From an uncultured Chlorobiaceae bacterium (GTDB lineage Bacteria > Bacteroidota > Chlorobiia > Chlorobiales > Chlorobiaceae): a stretch of DNA of 46,821 nucleotides. Below are positions 1 to 8,471 of this stretch, one piece after another (positions within the stretch are counted from its first letter, which is position 1; the number at the start of each line of letters is the position of its first letter). Location of the stretch: positions 1-46,821 of the forward strand of contig CAIOLC010000302.1 of assembly GCA_903859055.1 (NCBI GenBank). The letters are read 5' to 3'. Position numbers and translations under genes: made by a program. The notes under the pieces are model-generated. The model was not told the origin of the DNA. It made no database searches and saw only the letters and a program-made list of their open reading frames with translations.

Positions 1-109
1 ACTCTGCTTTACTTTCAAATTCTTCTTTTTTTGCATGTACATGAATTGGTTCATGCTCGTTTGAGTAGAAAAAAATCAGGATTCCAAAGTAATCATAAAT
101 TTTTGGCAT
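1..109 (-). CDS. DUF4160-like protein, N-terminal fragment running off the window edge
   Basis: Reverse strand from ATG at 109 reads MPKIYDYFGILIFFYSNEHEPIHVHAKKEEFESKAE..., typical of the DUF4160 N-terminus; not in the ORF track because truncated. Confidence 0.75.
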   Translation of the reverse strand, partial: MPKIYDYFGILIFFYSNEHEPIHVHAKKEEFESKAE

Positions 110-125
110 TTTATAATTATCTCTT

Positions 126-344
126 TTAAACAATTTGGAGTAAATCTTCAATAAGCAGTAATGTTTGTTCACGCCCTTTTTCTTTCCGAGCAATATAATA
201 GAGGTATGTAATTGTTGTTGCCGACATAAACAAATCAATAGCAGCAAATTTTGCCGCAACAAAAACTTGTTCCGAAAATTCAGCAAAGGGTGCACGATTT
301 AATATAATATTCAACAATACGTTTGTATCAATCAAGATGTTCAT
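126..344 (-). pseudogene. PIN-domain toxin, truncated (72 aa)
   Basis: MNILIDTNVLLNIILNRAPF... is a canonical PIN start; the ORF stops before the C-terminal acidic residues expected in a ~130 aa PIN domain. Confidence 0.65.
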
Positions 345-610
345 TGGTATTTTTGATGCAAATATTGATGTCTTGCGCTATCTGCGTCTACGCCTTTAAG
401 TGCGCCTTTCCACTTTTTCAAAAATATATCAATAGCTTGAGATTTTGATGCGCACTGTTCAACGGAATAAATGTCTTTTGAAGAGAGAAATTCCCCTTTT
501 TGTTTATCAGGTTCATCTGATGCCAAATCTTGAACCAGAATCTGTATCAAATGATATTTTTCTTGACGAGAAAGTGTGTGAATTTCTGTCTTTAATGTTA
601 CTGGAATCAT
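341..610 (-). CDS. Putative antitoxin partner of the PIN protein
   Basis: Small ORF overlapping the PIN start by 4 nt (ATGA), typical type II TA arrangement. Confidence 0.5.
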   Translation of the reverse strand: MIPVTLKTEIHTLSRQEKYHLIQILVQDLASDEPDKQKGEFLSSKDIYSVEQCASKSQAIDIFLKKWKGALKGVDADSARHQYLHQKYQ

Positions 611-705
611 AGTAATATTTCTTTATATTTTCGGTACGTGGCAATCAAGAGTATTGATTCAAACATTTTAAGCTGTGCTTCGGGATGAAAGCGAAGGTAT
701 TTCAC
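607..705 (-). pseudogene. RelE/ParE-type toxin remnant
   Basis: GTG-initiated frame VKYLRFHPEAQLKMFESILLIATYRKYKEILL*; the first ~13 aa resemble RelE/ParE addiction-module toxins, remainder missing. Confidence 0.45.
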
Positions 706-938
706 ATCAAATCCTCAAAGGCTTGCTCAAAAACTTGCTCTCCCTGATGCAATTTCACTTTCTCGCATTCAATCTCATGGCAGCGCTGAACGATCTCCTA
801 TTGCCATTTGGCAGAAAGCTGAAAGTCAGGTTCCGCATCAAGGCTTTCCAGTAAACGTTCAGCAATGAATGCCCTTGCGGGATGGGATAGATGCAAAGCT
901 GCATCAAGAACTTGTGTTGCCTTTACCTCAACATTCAT
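702..938 (-). pseudogene. Addiction-module antitoxin with in-frame stop
   Basis: MNVEVKATQVLDAALHLSHPARAFIAERLLESLDAEPDFQLSAKWQ*EIVQRCHEIECEKVKLHQGEQVFEQAFEDLM*; TAG at 798-800 interrupts an otherwise continuous 79-codon frame. Confidence 0.6.
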
Positions 939-1150
939 AGTTGTCTCACTGTTACTAAAGTTTTATTAATAATAGTATAGCTCGAATGGTATTGTATCAA
1001 GATTGTTGAAATTTTGCTGAAAAGAAAAAAATATTTTTCAAGGCAATGTCTGTGATATGATTGTAACCCAAAAAATATAGAGTTACCGTAGTAGTATTCT
1101 GCGTTTTCGAGTTTGGGCAGTGTTGTGGGATGTGCTGGCCAACACCCTCT

Positions 1151-1591
1151 TTATCTGACGTTGAAAAACCATTTTTTGCTGGTGACAAGTTGTTGCTGCT
1201 GCTTGAGATCAACTCTTGTGAACCACACGCCTTTGAAGGGAATCGTGGGGGTTGCCTGGTAGATACCCGGAGCCAGTTGACGCATGGTCATTGTCGAGTC
1301 GAAACGGGTGGTGGAGAGGTTGCCGATGAAGAGGGAGAGATCGCCCGTTTCGAGCGGTTTGCCGTGCGATGTGGCCTTGAGTCGAATGATGTTGTATCCC
1401 CTTTTCAGTGAATCCGGCTTGCTCACCTCAACAGCAAGCTGCTTTTCGGCAGCTTTCGACTGAAAATAACCCTTGCTGCTTTCGTAATAGTTGCTCTCAA
1501 CCAACCCTTCAGCATCCCTGAAGGCGACATAGATGCCACTCCCCATGGCAAAAAAGAAGAGCGGGTAGATGATATAAAAAAAGAGCTTCAT
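1151..1591 (-). CDS. FixH-family cbb3 oxidase assembly protein
   Basis: N-terminal TM, FixH-like length and position directly after ccoG. Confidence 0.7.
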   Translation of the reverse strand: MKLFFYIIYPLFFFAMGSGIYVAFRDAEGLVESNYYESSKGYFQSKAAEKQLAVEVSKPDSLKRGYNIIRLKATSHGKPLETGDLSLFIGNLSTTRFDSTMTMRQLAPGIYQATPTIPFKGVWFTRVDLKQQQQLVTSKKWFFNVR

Positions 1592-2691
1592 AAAAATCCG
1601 GCCTCTCTGTTTATTGAGATGGAACGCCCCGAAATGGTCAGGTGAAGGTGCTCAAGCTTGCTGTTTGCCTTGACCAGAATACGACCATGAATGGCGGAGA
1701 ATGGTTTCAGCCGAAGCGTGTGCTCTCCAAGAAGGGTAACATTGTCGGGTGACGACAGTTCCAGCATGCGCTCCTCTCCGCTGTTGTTATGGATGCTGTA
1801 GGAGTAACGGTTCAACCCTGAGGGGAGCGTGGCGTTGTCGCGGGTCACCAGAAAATCAACCGCCGGGCGGCTCCAGATCAGCACCAGAAGCGTGCTTGCC
1901 GCCACTGCGGCAGCGCCTCCCAGCCAAAAGGTTTTGGGGCGGAGTATCTTGCCTTTGTAGTTCGGAAAAGGGGGAATATGTTTTCTTGCGGTTTTTTCGA
2001 CGCAGGCATCAATACACTCGGCACAGGCAATGCAGGCGGTGCTCAACCCCTGTTTGATGTCAATGCCGACCGGGCACACCTTGACGCAGGCATCACACTT
2101 CATGCAGTCACGATCTCGTGAAACATCATACTCGATGATGAGGGTATCTTTATCAAAAAAGAGATTCTGCAGCATCGCGTAGGGGCAGATGGACATGCAG
2201 AACTTTCTGCCGAGAAAAGCCAGCTCCAGAGAGACGACTGCCCAGAGCACAAGAAAAAAGGCGGTGATGGTGGGCGACACAAAAAGCACCCTGAATGTCT
2301 CTGCAGGTGGAATAAAGTACCAGATCATGGTGAGGGAGACCAGAGCAGAGAGGAAGATCAGGAGCAGCTTTTCAACCTTTCGAGCCAGTTTTTTCCCAAA
2401 GAGTCTGGCGAGCCCCTCACCAAAATCAAGCAGCACCGTCTGAGGGCAGAGCCATCCGCACCAGACTCGCCCGAGAATGATGGTAACAAAGCCTATGAGC
2501 AGGAGAAAAAAGAGAGCAGCAGCAAGAACGAGATAAAACTCCCTCATCCAGATCACTGAGCCGAAGAGATGGAGTTTGAGCGTTGGAATATCGAACCGTA
2601 ACGCACTTTCGCCATTGACGGTGACGAAGGGCAGGCCGGTGACGATGATGGCCTGCAGAAGTTCAAGAGCAGTTCGGTATTTTTTCCACAA
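1588..2691 (-). CDS. ccoG: Cytochrome c oxidase accessory protein CcoG (FixG/RdxA), 4Fe-4S
   Basis: GRVWCGWLCPQTVLLDF, CMKCDACVKVCPVGIDIKQG, CIACAECIDAC motifs and TM segments. Confidence 0.93.
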   Translation of the reverse strand: MWKKYRTALELLQAIIVTGLPFVTVNGESALRFDIPTLKLHLFGSVIWMREFYLVLAAALFFLLLIGFVTIILGRVWCGWLCPQTVLLDFGEGLARLFGKKLARKVEKLLLIFLSALVSLTMIWYFIPPAETFRVLFVSPTITAFFLVLWAVVSLELAFLGRKFCMSICPYAMLQNLFFDKDTLIIEYDVSRDRDCMKCDACVKVCPVGIDIKQGLSTACIACAECIDACVEKTARKHIPPFPNYKGKILRPKTFWLGGAAAVAASTLLVLIWSRPAVDFLVTRDNATLPSGLNRYSYSIHNNSGEERMLELSSPDNVTLLGEHTLRLKPFSAIHGRILVKANSKLEHLHLTISGRSISINREAGFL

Positions 2692-2718
2692 AATGGCTGA
2701 CTCCGGAGTTGGTGAGCA

Positions 2719-3180
2719 TTACTTGTTTCTGAGGGTTTCCAGAAAAGCGATCACCTTGCTGATCTTGTCGGCACCAATCTGCGGAAGGAATGAAGGCATC
2801 CCCCCTGGCCGTCCTTTGGTAATAGTTTCAAAAAGAATTGCTTTGGTAGAGCCATACTTCAGGGTAGGGGCGGTAAGATTTGGGCCAATCAGCCCTTTGG
2901 CATCAGCATTATGACAGGGGGCGCAGGTGTTGGCAAAAATCTCCTTGCCATCCTCAATGGCTTCGTGATTTCCTGAATAGTCCGTTACGGCAACGGCACT
3001 CTCTGTTTTCTGAGCTGCAGCCATCTCTTTATCGAACTCCTTGTACACAGACCAGTTGGAGAGCGCAGGGGTATAGGAGGCGATGTAGCCGATCATGCAG
3101 ATAATTCCAACAATGAAAAAGAAGATCCATCCTTTGGGAATACTGTTGTGGCCATCCTGTGGTTCCGGGGTATCATGCAT
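2719..3180 (-). CDS. ccoP: cbb3-type cytochrome c oxidase subunit III (CcoP), single heme
   Basis: N-terminal TM plus one CAPCH cytochrome c motif; position between ccoQ and ccoG. Confidence 0.85.
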   Translation of the reverse strand: MHDTPEPQDGHNSIPKGWIFFFIVGIICMIGYIASYTPALSNWSVYKEFDKEMAAAQKTESAVAVTDYSGNHEAIEDGKEIFANTCAPCHNADAKGLIGPNLTAPTLKYGSTKAILFETITKGRPGGMPSFLPQIGADKISKVIAFLETLRNK

Positions 3181-3211
3181 GATTCATCTCCATTTCGGTC
3201 GGTTCAGTTGT

Positions 3212-3340
3212 TCATTTATCATCGTCAAGCATTCGGTGTTTGGGCCCCTCAATCCGCTCTTTTCTTTTCGGGTTGAAGTAGTAAAAGATTATTCCTGCCA
3301 TAACCAGAGCAAGCAGCGAGGTGAAGAGAAAGTATCCCAT
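3212..3340 (-). CDS. ccoQ: CcoQ-like small membrane protein (42 aa)
   Basis: Reverse strand MGYFLFTSLLALVMAGIIFYYFNPKRKERIEGPKHRMLDDDK*; one TM then basic tail; below ORF-track length cutoff; located between ccoO and ccoP. Confidence 0.8.
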   Translation of the reverse strand: MGYFLFTSLLALVMAGIIFYYFNPKRKERIEGPKHRMLDDDK

Positions 3341-3352
3341 AGTCTGACGAGG

Positions 3353-4024
3353 TTATTGATTCTTCTCTATACTCTTGACATCCCTTCCGAGCTTCTGGAC
3401 ATAGGCCACCAGGGCATCCATCTCTGTCAGCTCTTTGCGCAGTTCCGGAGGAGTGACGACGTTACGACTCTCTTTCGAGGGGTAATTTTCATCAGCCACT
3501 TTAGCGCGATACTCCTCAAGCTGCTGCTTCACCATCGCCTCGGTGTATCCATAGCCAAGCACAGTGGTTTTTTTGAAGGAGTAGCTGGTATCGAGCCGAT
3601 TCTTTGCAAGCCAGAAATAGGGGGGCATATTTGACTTTTCAAACATTCCTTGTGGTCTCTTGAAGTGCGTGTAATGCCATGAATCAGGATACTTTCCCCC
3701 GACCCGGTTCAGATCGGGGCCGGTGCGCTTTGAGCCCCAGAGAAATGGTCGGTCATAGGCGAACTCCTCAGGTTTCGAGTACTCACCATAGCGAAGCACC
3801 TCTGTCCGCAGTGGCCGCACCGTCTGGGTATGGCAGTTATTACACCCTTCACGCATATAGATATCGCGCCCCTCCTGTTCAACAGCCGTGTAGGGTTTGA
3901 TGTATGCGCTGACAGGTTGTGTCGAAGGCATAAAGAGAGGAATAAAAACGGTGACCGTGGTACCAATCAGGATGACAGCGGCTGAAAGGATGGCAAAAAC
4001 AACCGGTTTTGAAGTGATTCCCAT
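3353..4024 (-). CDS. ccoO: cbb3-type cytochrome c oxidase subunit II (CcoO)
   Basis: REGCNNCHTQTVRPLRTEVLRYGEYS, GPDLNRVGGKYPDSWH. Confidence 0.95.
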   Translation of the reverse strand: MGITSKPVVFAILSAAVILIGTTVTVFIPLFMPSTQPVSAYIKPYTAVEQEGRDIYMREGCNNCHTQTVRPLRTEVLRYGEYSKPEEFAYDRPFLWGSKRTGPDLNRVGGKYPDSWHYTHFKRPQGMFEKSNMPPYFWLAKNRLDTSYSFKKTTVLGYGYTEAMVKQQLEEYRAKVADENYPSKESRNVVTPPELRKELTEMDALVAYVQKLGRDVKSIEKNQ

Positions 4025-4039
4025 GATGGCAGCTCCTGT

Positions 4040-5446
4040 TTATAAAATTGACGGTGACGCTTTTCCCGGCTCTTGCTTCTGGCGGACGGTCATGACCAGA
4101 TTCCAGGCAAAAATAAGTATCCCGACAAAGAAGATGACCCCTGCTCCGAAGCGGATCTGATAGTAGGGGTAGAGTGAGGCAACCGTATCAAGAAAATTGT
4201 ACATGAGCGATCCATCGGGATTTGTTGCCTTCCACATGGCACCCTGCTGAATTCCGGCAATCCACATCGCCGATGTCCAGACGATCTGGCCAACCATCAT
4301 CAGCCAGAAATGGATGTTTGCAAGCTTGACACTGTAAATCTCCCTGTCGTAGATACGGGGAATCATGTAGTAGAAGGAGGCTGAAATGATCATGGTTACC
4401 CAGCCCATAGTCCCCATGTGGACATGGCCCGGAACCCAGTCGGTGTAGTGAAAGAAGGCACTCAGGGTTCTTAGCCCCTGAAGTGGCCCCTGAAGGGTCT
4501 GAAGCCCGTAAAAGGTGATGCCTGCAATAAAGAACTTGACCAGATAGTTGGTGCGCATCTGATCCCAGTTGCCATTGAGGGTGTAGTAGCCGTTGACGAC
4601 CGATCCCCACGATGGCGCAATCATAAAGAGGCTGAATCCCATAGCCACCGTCTGGAGCCACTCGGGCAACGGGCTGAGCATGAGATGGTGGGCACCTGTC
4701 CAGAGATAGGCAAAGTTCAACGACCAGAATGAGACGATGGAGAGGCGATGGCTGTAGATCGGCAGGTTTGAGACCTTGGGAAGAAAATAGTAGAACATCG
4801 CAAGGATGGGAACCGTAAAGATAAATCCTACAACGTTATGGCCATACCACCACTCCACGTTGGCATCGTTTGCTCCTGAATAGATGGTATAGGACTTGAA
4901 GAGGGATATGGGGACTTCAAGGTTGTTGACGATATAGAGAATGGCAATGGCAACCGTCATGGCAATAATGTACCAGAGAGAGATGTACATCTGCTTCTCC
5001 TGCCGTTTAATCAGCGTCCCAAAGACGTTGATGGCAAACATCACCCAGAAGATAACAACCCCGATATCAATCGGCCACTCAAGTTCAGCATACTCTTTGG
5101 TGGTGTTCATGCCCGCAAAAAGGCTCAACGCTCCAAGGGCCAGTACCGTATTGAACAGGTAAAGATGTGCCTGGGCAAGCCGGGGAAAGGCAATCGGCGT
5201 TCTGGTCAGCCGTTGCAGCATGTAATAGGTCGCGGCAAAAATGGCTGCGAGGGAGAAACCGAGCCCCATTCCGTTCGTATGAACCACCCGAAGCCGTCCG
5301 AAGCTGAGCCAGGGGGTAAGATTCAGCGCCGGATTGAACATTTCGAAGGCAATCCAGAGGCCTACAGCCAAACCAACAAGCAGCCAGAAGAGTGCTGAAA
5401 AAGCAAAACCCCGGACCACCCTGTAGTTGTACCCTCCGTCGCTCAT
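4040..5446 (-). CDS. ccoN: cbb3-type cytochrome c oxidase subunit I (CcoN)
   Basis: Multi-TM heme-copper oxidase: RVVHTNGMGLGFSLAA, WWYGHNVVGFIFT, TDWVPGHVHMGTMGW. Confidence 0.95.
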   Translation of the reverse strand: MSDGGYNYRVVRGFAFSALFWLLVGLAVGLWIAFEMFNPALNLTPWLSFGRLRVVHTNGMGLGFSLAAIFAATYYMLQRLTRTPIAFPRLAQAHLYLFNTVLALGALSLFAGMNTTKEYAELEWPIDIGVVIFWVMFAINVFGTLIKRQEKQMYISLWYIIAMTVAIAILYIVNNLEVPISLFKSYTIYSGANDANVEWWYGHNVVGFIFTVPILAMFYYFLPKVSNLPIYSHRLSIVSFWSLNFAYLWTGAHHLMLSPLPEWLQTVAMGFSLFMIAPSWGSVVNGYYTLNGNWDQMRTNYLVKFFIAGITFYGLQTLQGPLQGLRTLSAFFHYTDWVPGHVHMGTMGWVTMIISASFYYMIPRIYDREIYSVKLANIHFWLMMVGQIVWTSAMWIAGIQQGAMWKATNPDGSLMYNFLDTVASLYPYYQIRFGAGVIFFVGILIFAWNLVMTVRQKQEPGKASPSIL

Positions 5447-5605
5447 ATCTCCTCCAGATCAGTTTATTTGGATTACAAAGGAAATGTTACAACAAGTTTT
5501 TCTCTCGACCAAGCCAAAAACTCTTGTTTGAACGGTAAAGATCGTGATAAAATCAAAGGAACAAAAAAAACTTTTATCTGTGAGTTATAATCGATGTATT
5601 TCTTG

Positions 5606-5780
5606 TCTGAACCATGATTCGCTTGATTCGCTTGATGACATGATGGGCCTGATAAGGAGTCTGATGGGTGAGTGACACCTTGTCAGAACCATGATTCGCT
5701 TGATAACTTGATGGGCATGATTGTTGTGATAAAAAAATCATGGTACATCCGATAATCATGCGAATCATGGTTCAAGACAA
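5606..5780. repeat. Interspersed repeat with terminal inverted repeats (copy A)
   Basis: gtctgaaccatgattcgcttgatt... on the left and ...aatcatgcgaatcatggttcaagac on the right are inverted copies; an extra direct copy lies internally near 5681-5705. Confidence 0.75.
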
Positions 5781-5801
5781 GGGTTGAATCGTGCTGTCTC
5801 T

Positions 5802-6815
5802 TCAGTACTCCAGCTCCGAATCCCCCGTCACGCGCTGCCTGAACACCCAGTAGCTCCATCCCTGATACATGATAATAATCGGTAAAAAAACTAGGGCGAC
5901 CACGGAGACAAGGCCGAGGGAGTAGGCTGATGATGAGCTGTTGTAGATGGTGAGGCTCCAGGGCGGGTTGAGGCTTGAGACCAGCAGGCGCGGGTAGAGA
6001 CCCATGAAGATGGTGATGGTGGAGAAGGCAATGGCGACGGAGGTCATGGCAAATGCCCATCCGGCAGCGTTTTTTTGCAGCAGAAAAATCACCGAGATGA
6101 GGGCCAGTACACTGAAAACCGGAATAATGCCGGGATTGACACCGAGGTGGCGGAAGAGGTCCGTTTCGATGGTGGTGTAAGCCATAAAGAGTATGCAGAG
6201 AAGTGTAGCCGGTGCCCAGAGCTTTTTGGCGAACTCCATCGCCCTCTCATGAAGCACACCGGTGGTTTTCAGGGTGAGAAATATGGCTCCGTGAAGGGTA
6301 AAAATCAAGGTTGCCGTGATGCCGCAGAGCAGGGCATAGGGGTTCAGCAGATTCAGGAGACCGCCGGTATAGTGCATGGAGCCATCCACCGGCACCCCCC
6401 GGATGAAATTGGCCAGGGCGATGCCCCAGAGGAGCGCAGGCACAACGCTTCCCCCGAAGATGCTCCAGTCCCAGAAGCTTCGCCATGCCGGGTTGTCGCG
6501 CTTGCTGCGGAACTCGAAGGCAACACCACGGAATATCAGGGCGACAAGCATGATCAGTACTGGCAGATAAAGGGCACTGAAGAGGGTGGCATACCAGTCC
6601 GGAAATGCCGCGAACATCCCGCTGGTGGCGGTAATCAGCCACACCTCATTGCCATCCCAGAAGGGGCCGATGGTGTTGATGATGGTGCGTCGCTGACGAT
6701 CATCACGGCTTATGAAGGGGAGCAGGATACCTACGCCGAAGTCGAACCCTTCGAGCACAAAAAAGCCGATAAAAAGAAAGGTGATGATGATAAACCAGAG
6801 TGTTTGCAAATCCAT
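5802..6815 (-). CDS. cydB: Cytochrome bd ubiquinol oxidase subunit II
   Basis: MDLQTLWFIIITFLFIGFFVLEGFDFGVGILLPF..., GPFWDGNEVWLI. Confidence 0.96.
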   Translation of the reverse strand: MDLQTLWFIIITFLFIGFFVLEGFDFGVGILLPFISRDDRQRRTIINTIGPFWDGNEVWLITATSGMFAAFPDWYATLFSALYLPVLIMLVALIFRGVAFEFRSKRDNPAWRSFWDWSIFGGSVVPALLWGIALANFIRGVPVDGSMHYTGGLLNLLNPYALLCGITATLIFTLHGAIFLTLKTTGVLHERAMEFAKKLWAPATLLCILFMAYTTIETDLFRHLGVNPGIIPVFSVLALISVIFLLQKNAAGWAFAMTSVAIAFSTITIFMGLYPRLLVSSLNPPWSLTIYNSSSSAYSLGLVSVVALVFLPIIIMYQGWSYWVFRQRVTGDSELEY

Positions 6816-6852
6816 TGCTCATCGTTTTTTCAGGTTATTCAGGGGCTACACG

Positions 6853-8208
6853 TTATTCCCCACTCTCAATGCCAGCCACCGCATACTTTTTCATCAGCAG
6901 AAAGTCAGTGACGGCAAGCGCGGCATAGAGCATGACAAAGACTGCGAGAGAGATCATCATCTCGCCACGGCTCACCACCGATACCGGTGAAAGACCGTTT
7001 TCCGTTTTCAGCAGCCCAAAGACCAGCCAGGGCTGGCGACCCATCTCCGCAAGAAGCCACCCCGATGAGTTGGCAAGCCAGGGGAGCAGTATCGACCAGA
7101 AGAGCAGTGCGCCCGTCACTGGCGAAAAAGTGTAGCTCTCTCTGATCACCTTGTAGAGAGCGAGTAGCGCGATGAGGAGCATCAGTGTGCCCGCTCCCGC
7201 CATAACCCTGAAGCTCCAGTATGAGGTGACAATAGAGGGCATGTAGTTGCCGGGACCGTATTGCACTTCATACTCTTTTTGCAGGTTTTTGATGCCTCTC
7301 ACCTCACCCTCAAAGGAGTTGTAGGCAAGAAAGGAGAGCAGTTTTGGCACCCGTATCGAAAAAACATCTTTCAGCCCCTCTTCATCACCTATAGTGAAGA
7401 GAGAGAAGCTTGCCGGATTTTCGCTCTCCCAGAGCGCCTCTGCCGCAGCAACTTTCATCGGCTGGGTTTTAAGCAGATGCTGCATCTGGGAGTGGCCGGC
7501 AAGAATCACTACAACTGTCCCGATAAAGGCAAAGATGGCCCCAAACTTCAGCGATGTTTCATACCCGTTTCGGTTAGTGCCCTTTCTCATCAGGTGCCAG
7601 GCGCTGATGCCGATTACAAAAAATCCGGCAGTGACAATGCCACCAGCCAGCACATGGGGGAACTGTTGCCAGACGTGGGGATTGAAGATGAGCGCCATAA
7701 TATCCACCAGCTCAGGCCGGGAAGCTCCAGCGGCCATGGTGTAGCCGGTTGGTGACTGCATAAAGGAGTTGGCGACCAGAATCCAGAAGGCCGACATGGT
7801 TGAGCCAAAGGCGACAATCCAGATTGATGCGGCATGGAGCGTCTTGGGCAGCCTCTCCCACCCGAAGATCCAGATCCCGAGAAAGGTCGATTCTACAAAA
7901 AAGGCAAGCAGTGTCTCAATGGCCAGCGGGACACCAAAAATATCGCCGACAAACCGGGCATACTCCGACCAGCTCATCCCGAACTGGAACTCCATCACAA
8001 TGCCGGTGACCACCCCGACGGCAAAGTTGATCAGGAAAAGATGGCCCCAGAATTTCGTCAGTTGCTTGTACTTCTCCTTGCCGGTTTTCACATAAGCGGT
8101 CTCAAGAATCGCCGTAAAGATGGAGAGACCAAGTGTCAGCGGGATAAAGAAGAAGTGGAAGATTGAGGTGAAGGCAAACTGCGTTCGCGCAAGAAAAAGG
8201 GTATCCAT
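6853..8208 (-). CDS. cydA: Cytochrome bd ubiquinol oxidase subunit I
   Basis: LARTQFAFTSIFHFFFIPLTLGLS, GVVTGIVMEFQFGMSWSEYARFVGDIFG, GRQPWLVFG. Confidence 0.96.
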   Translation of the reverse strand: MDTLFLARTQFAFTSIFHFFFIPLTLGLSIFTAILETAYVKTGKEKYKQLTKFWGHLFLINFAVGVVTGIVMEFQFGMSWSEYARFVGDIFGVPLAIETLLAFFVESTFLGIWIFGWERLPKTLHAASIWIVAFGSTMSAFWILVANSFMQSPTGYTMAAGASRPELVDIMALIFNPHVWQQFPHVLAGGIVTAGFFVIGISAWHLMRKGTNRNGYETSLKFGAIFAFIGTVVVILAGHSQMQHLLKTQPMKVAAAEALWESENPASFSLFTIGDEEGLKDVFSIRVPKLLSFLAYNSFEGEVRGIKNLQKEYEVQYGPGNYMPSIVTSYWSFRVMAGAGTLMLLIALLALYKVIRESYTFSPVTGALLFWSILLPWLANSSGWLLAEMGRQPWLVFGLLKTENGLSPVSVVSRGEMMISLAVFVMLYAALAVTDFLLMKKYAVAGIESGE

Positions 8209-8284
8209 AAATCGGTGTTCTATTCCATCCTGATCGTTCTCTGAAAATAAGGGGAATGTAAGGAGAATTATGGAGAGTTGTCAG

Positions 8285-8416
8285 TCTGAATCATGATTCG
8301 CCTGATTTTCATGATTTCTTGATTTGTCGTCCCTGATGCGTAATTCTCAATACAGGAGTAATGAGCCGGGAAAATCATGCTCATCATATAATCAAGTGAA
8401 TCAAGGTTCAAGACAA
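8285..8416. repeat. Interspersed repeat with terminal inverted repeats (copy B)
   Basis: tctgaatcatgattcgcctgattttcatgatt left; aatcatgctcatcatataatcaagtgaatcaaggttcaagac right (inverted). Confidence 0.65.
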
Positions 8417-8471
8417 CGCTCACCATCCTTCAGTTGACGGTGAGCGTTTGAACATTCAGAACAAGCCCCAC

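Noticed and set aside
997-1212. 71-aa minus-strand ORF
   Set aside because: Overlaps the end of the fixH-like gene in another frame; no domain, weak coding character
5574-5768. 64-aa minus-strand ORF
   Set aside because: Lies within interspersed repeat copy A; peptide repeats reflect DNA repeat
6075-6911. 278-aa plus-strand ORF
   Set aside because: Entirely antisense to cydB/cydA; low-complexity, charged translation typical of shadow ORFs in GC-rich coding DNA
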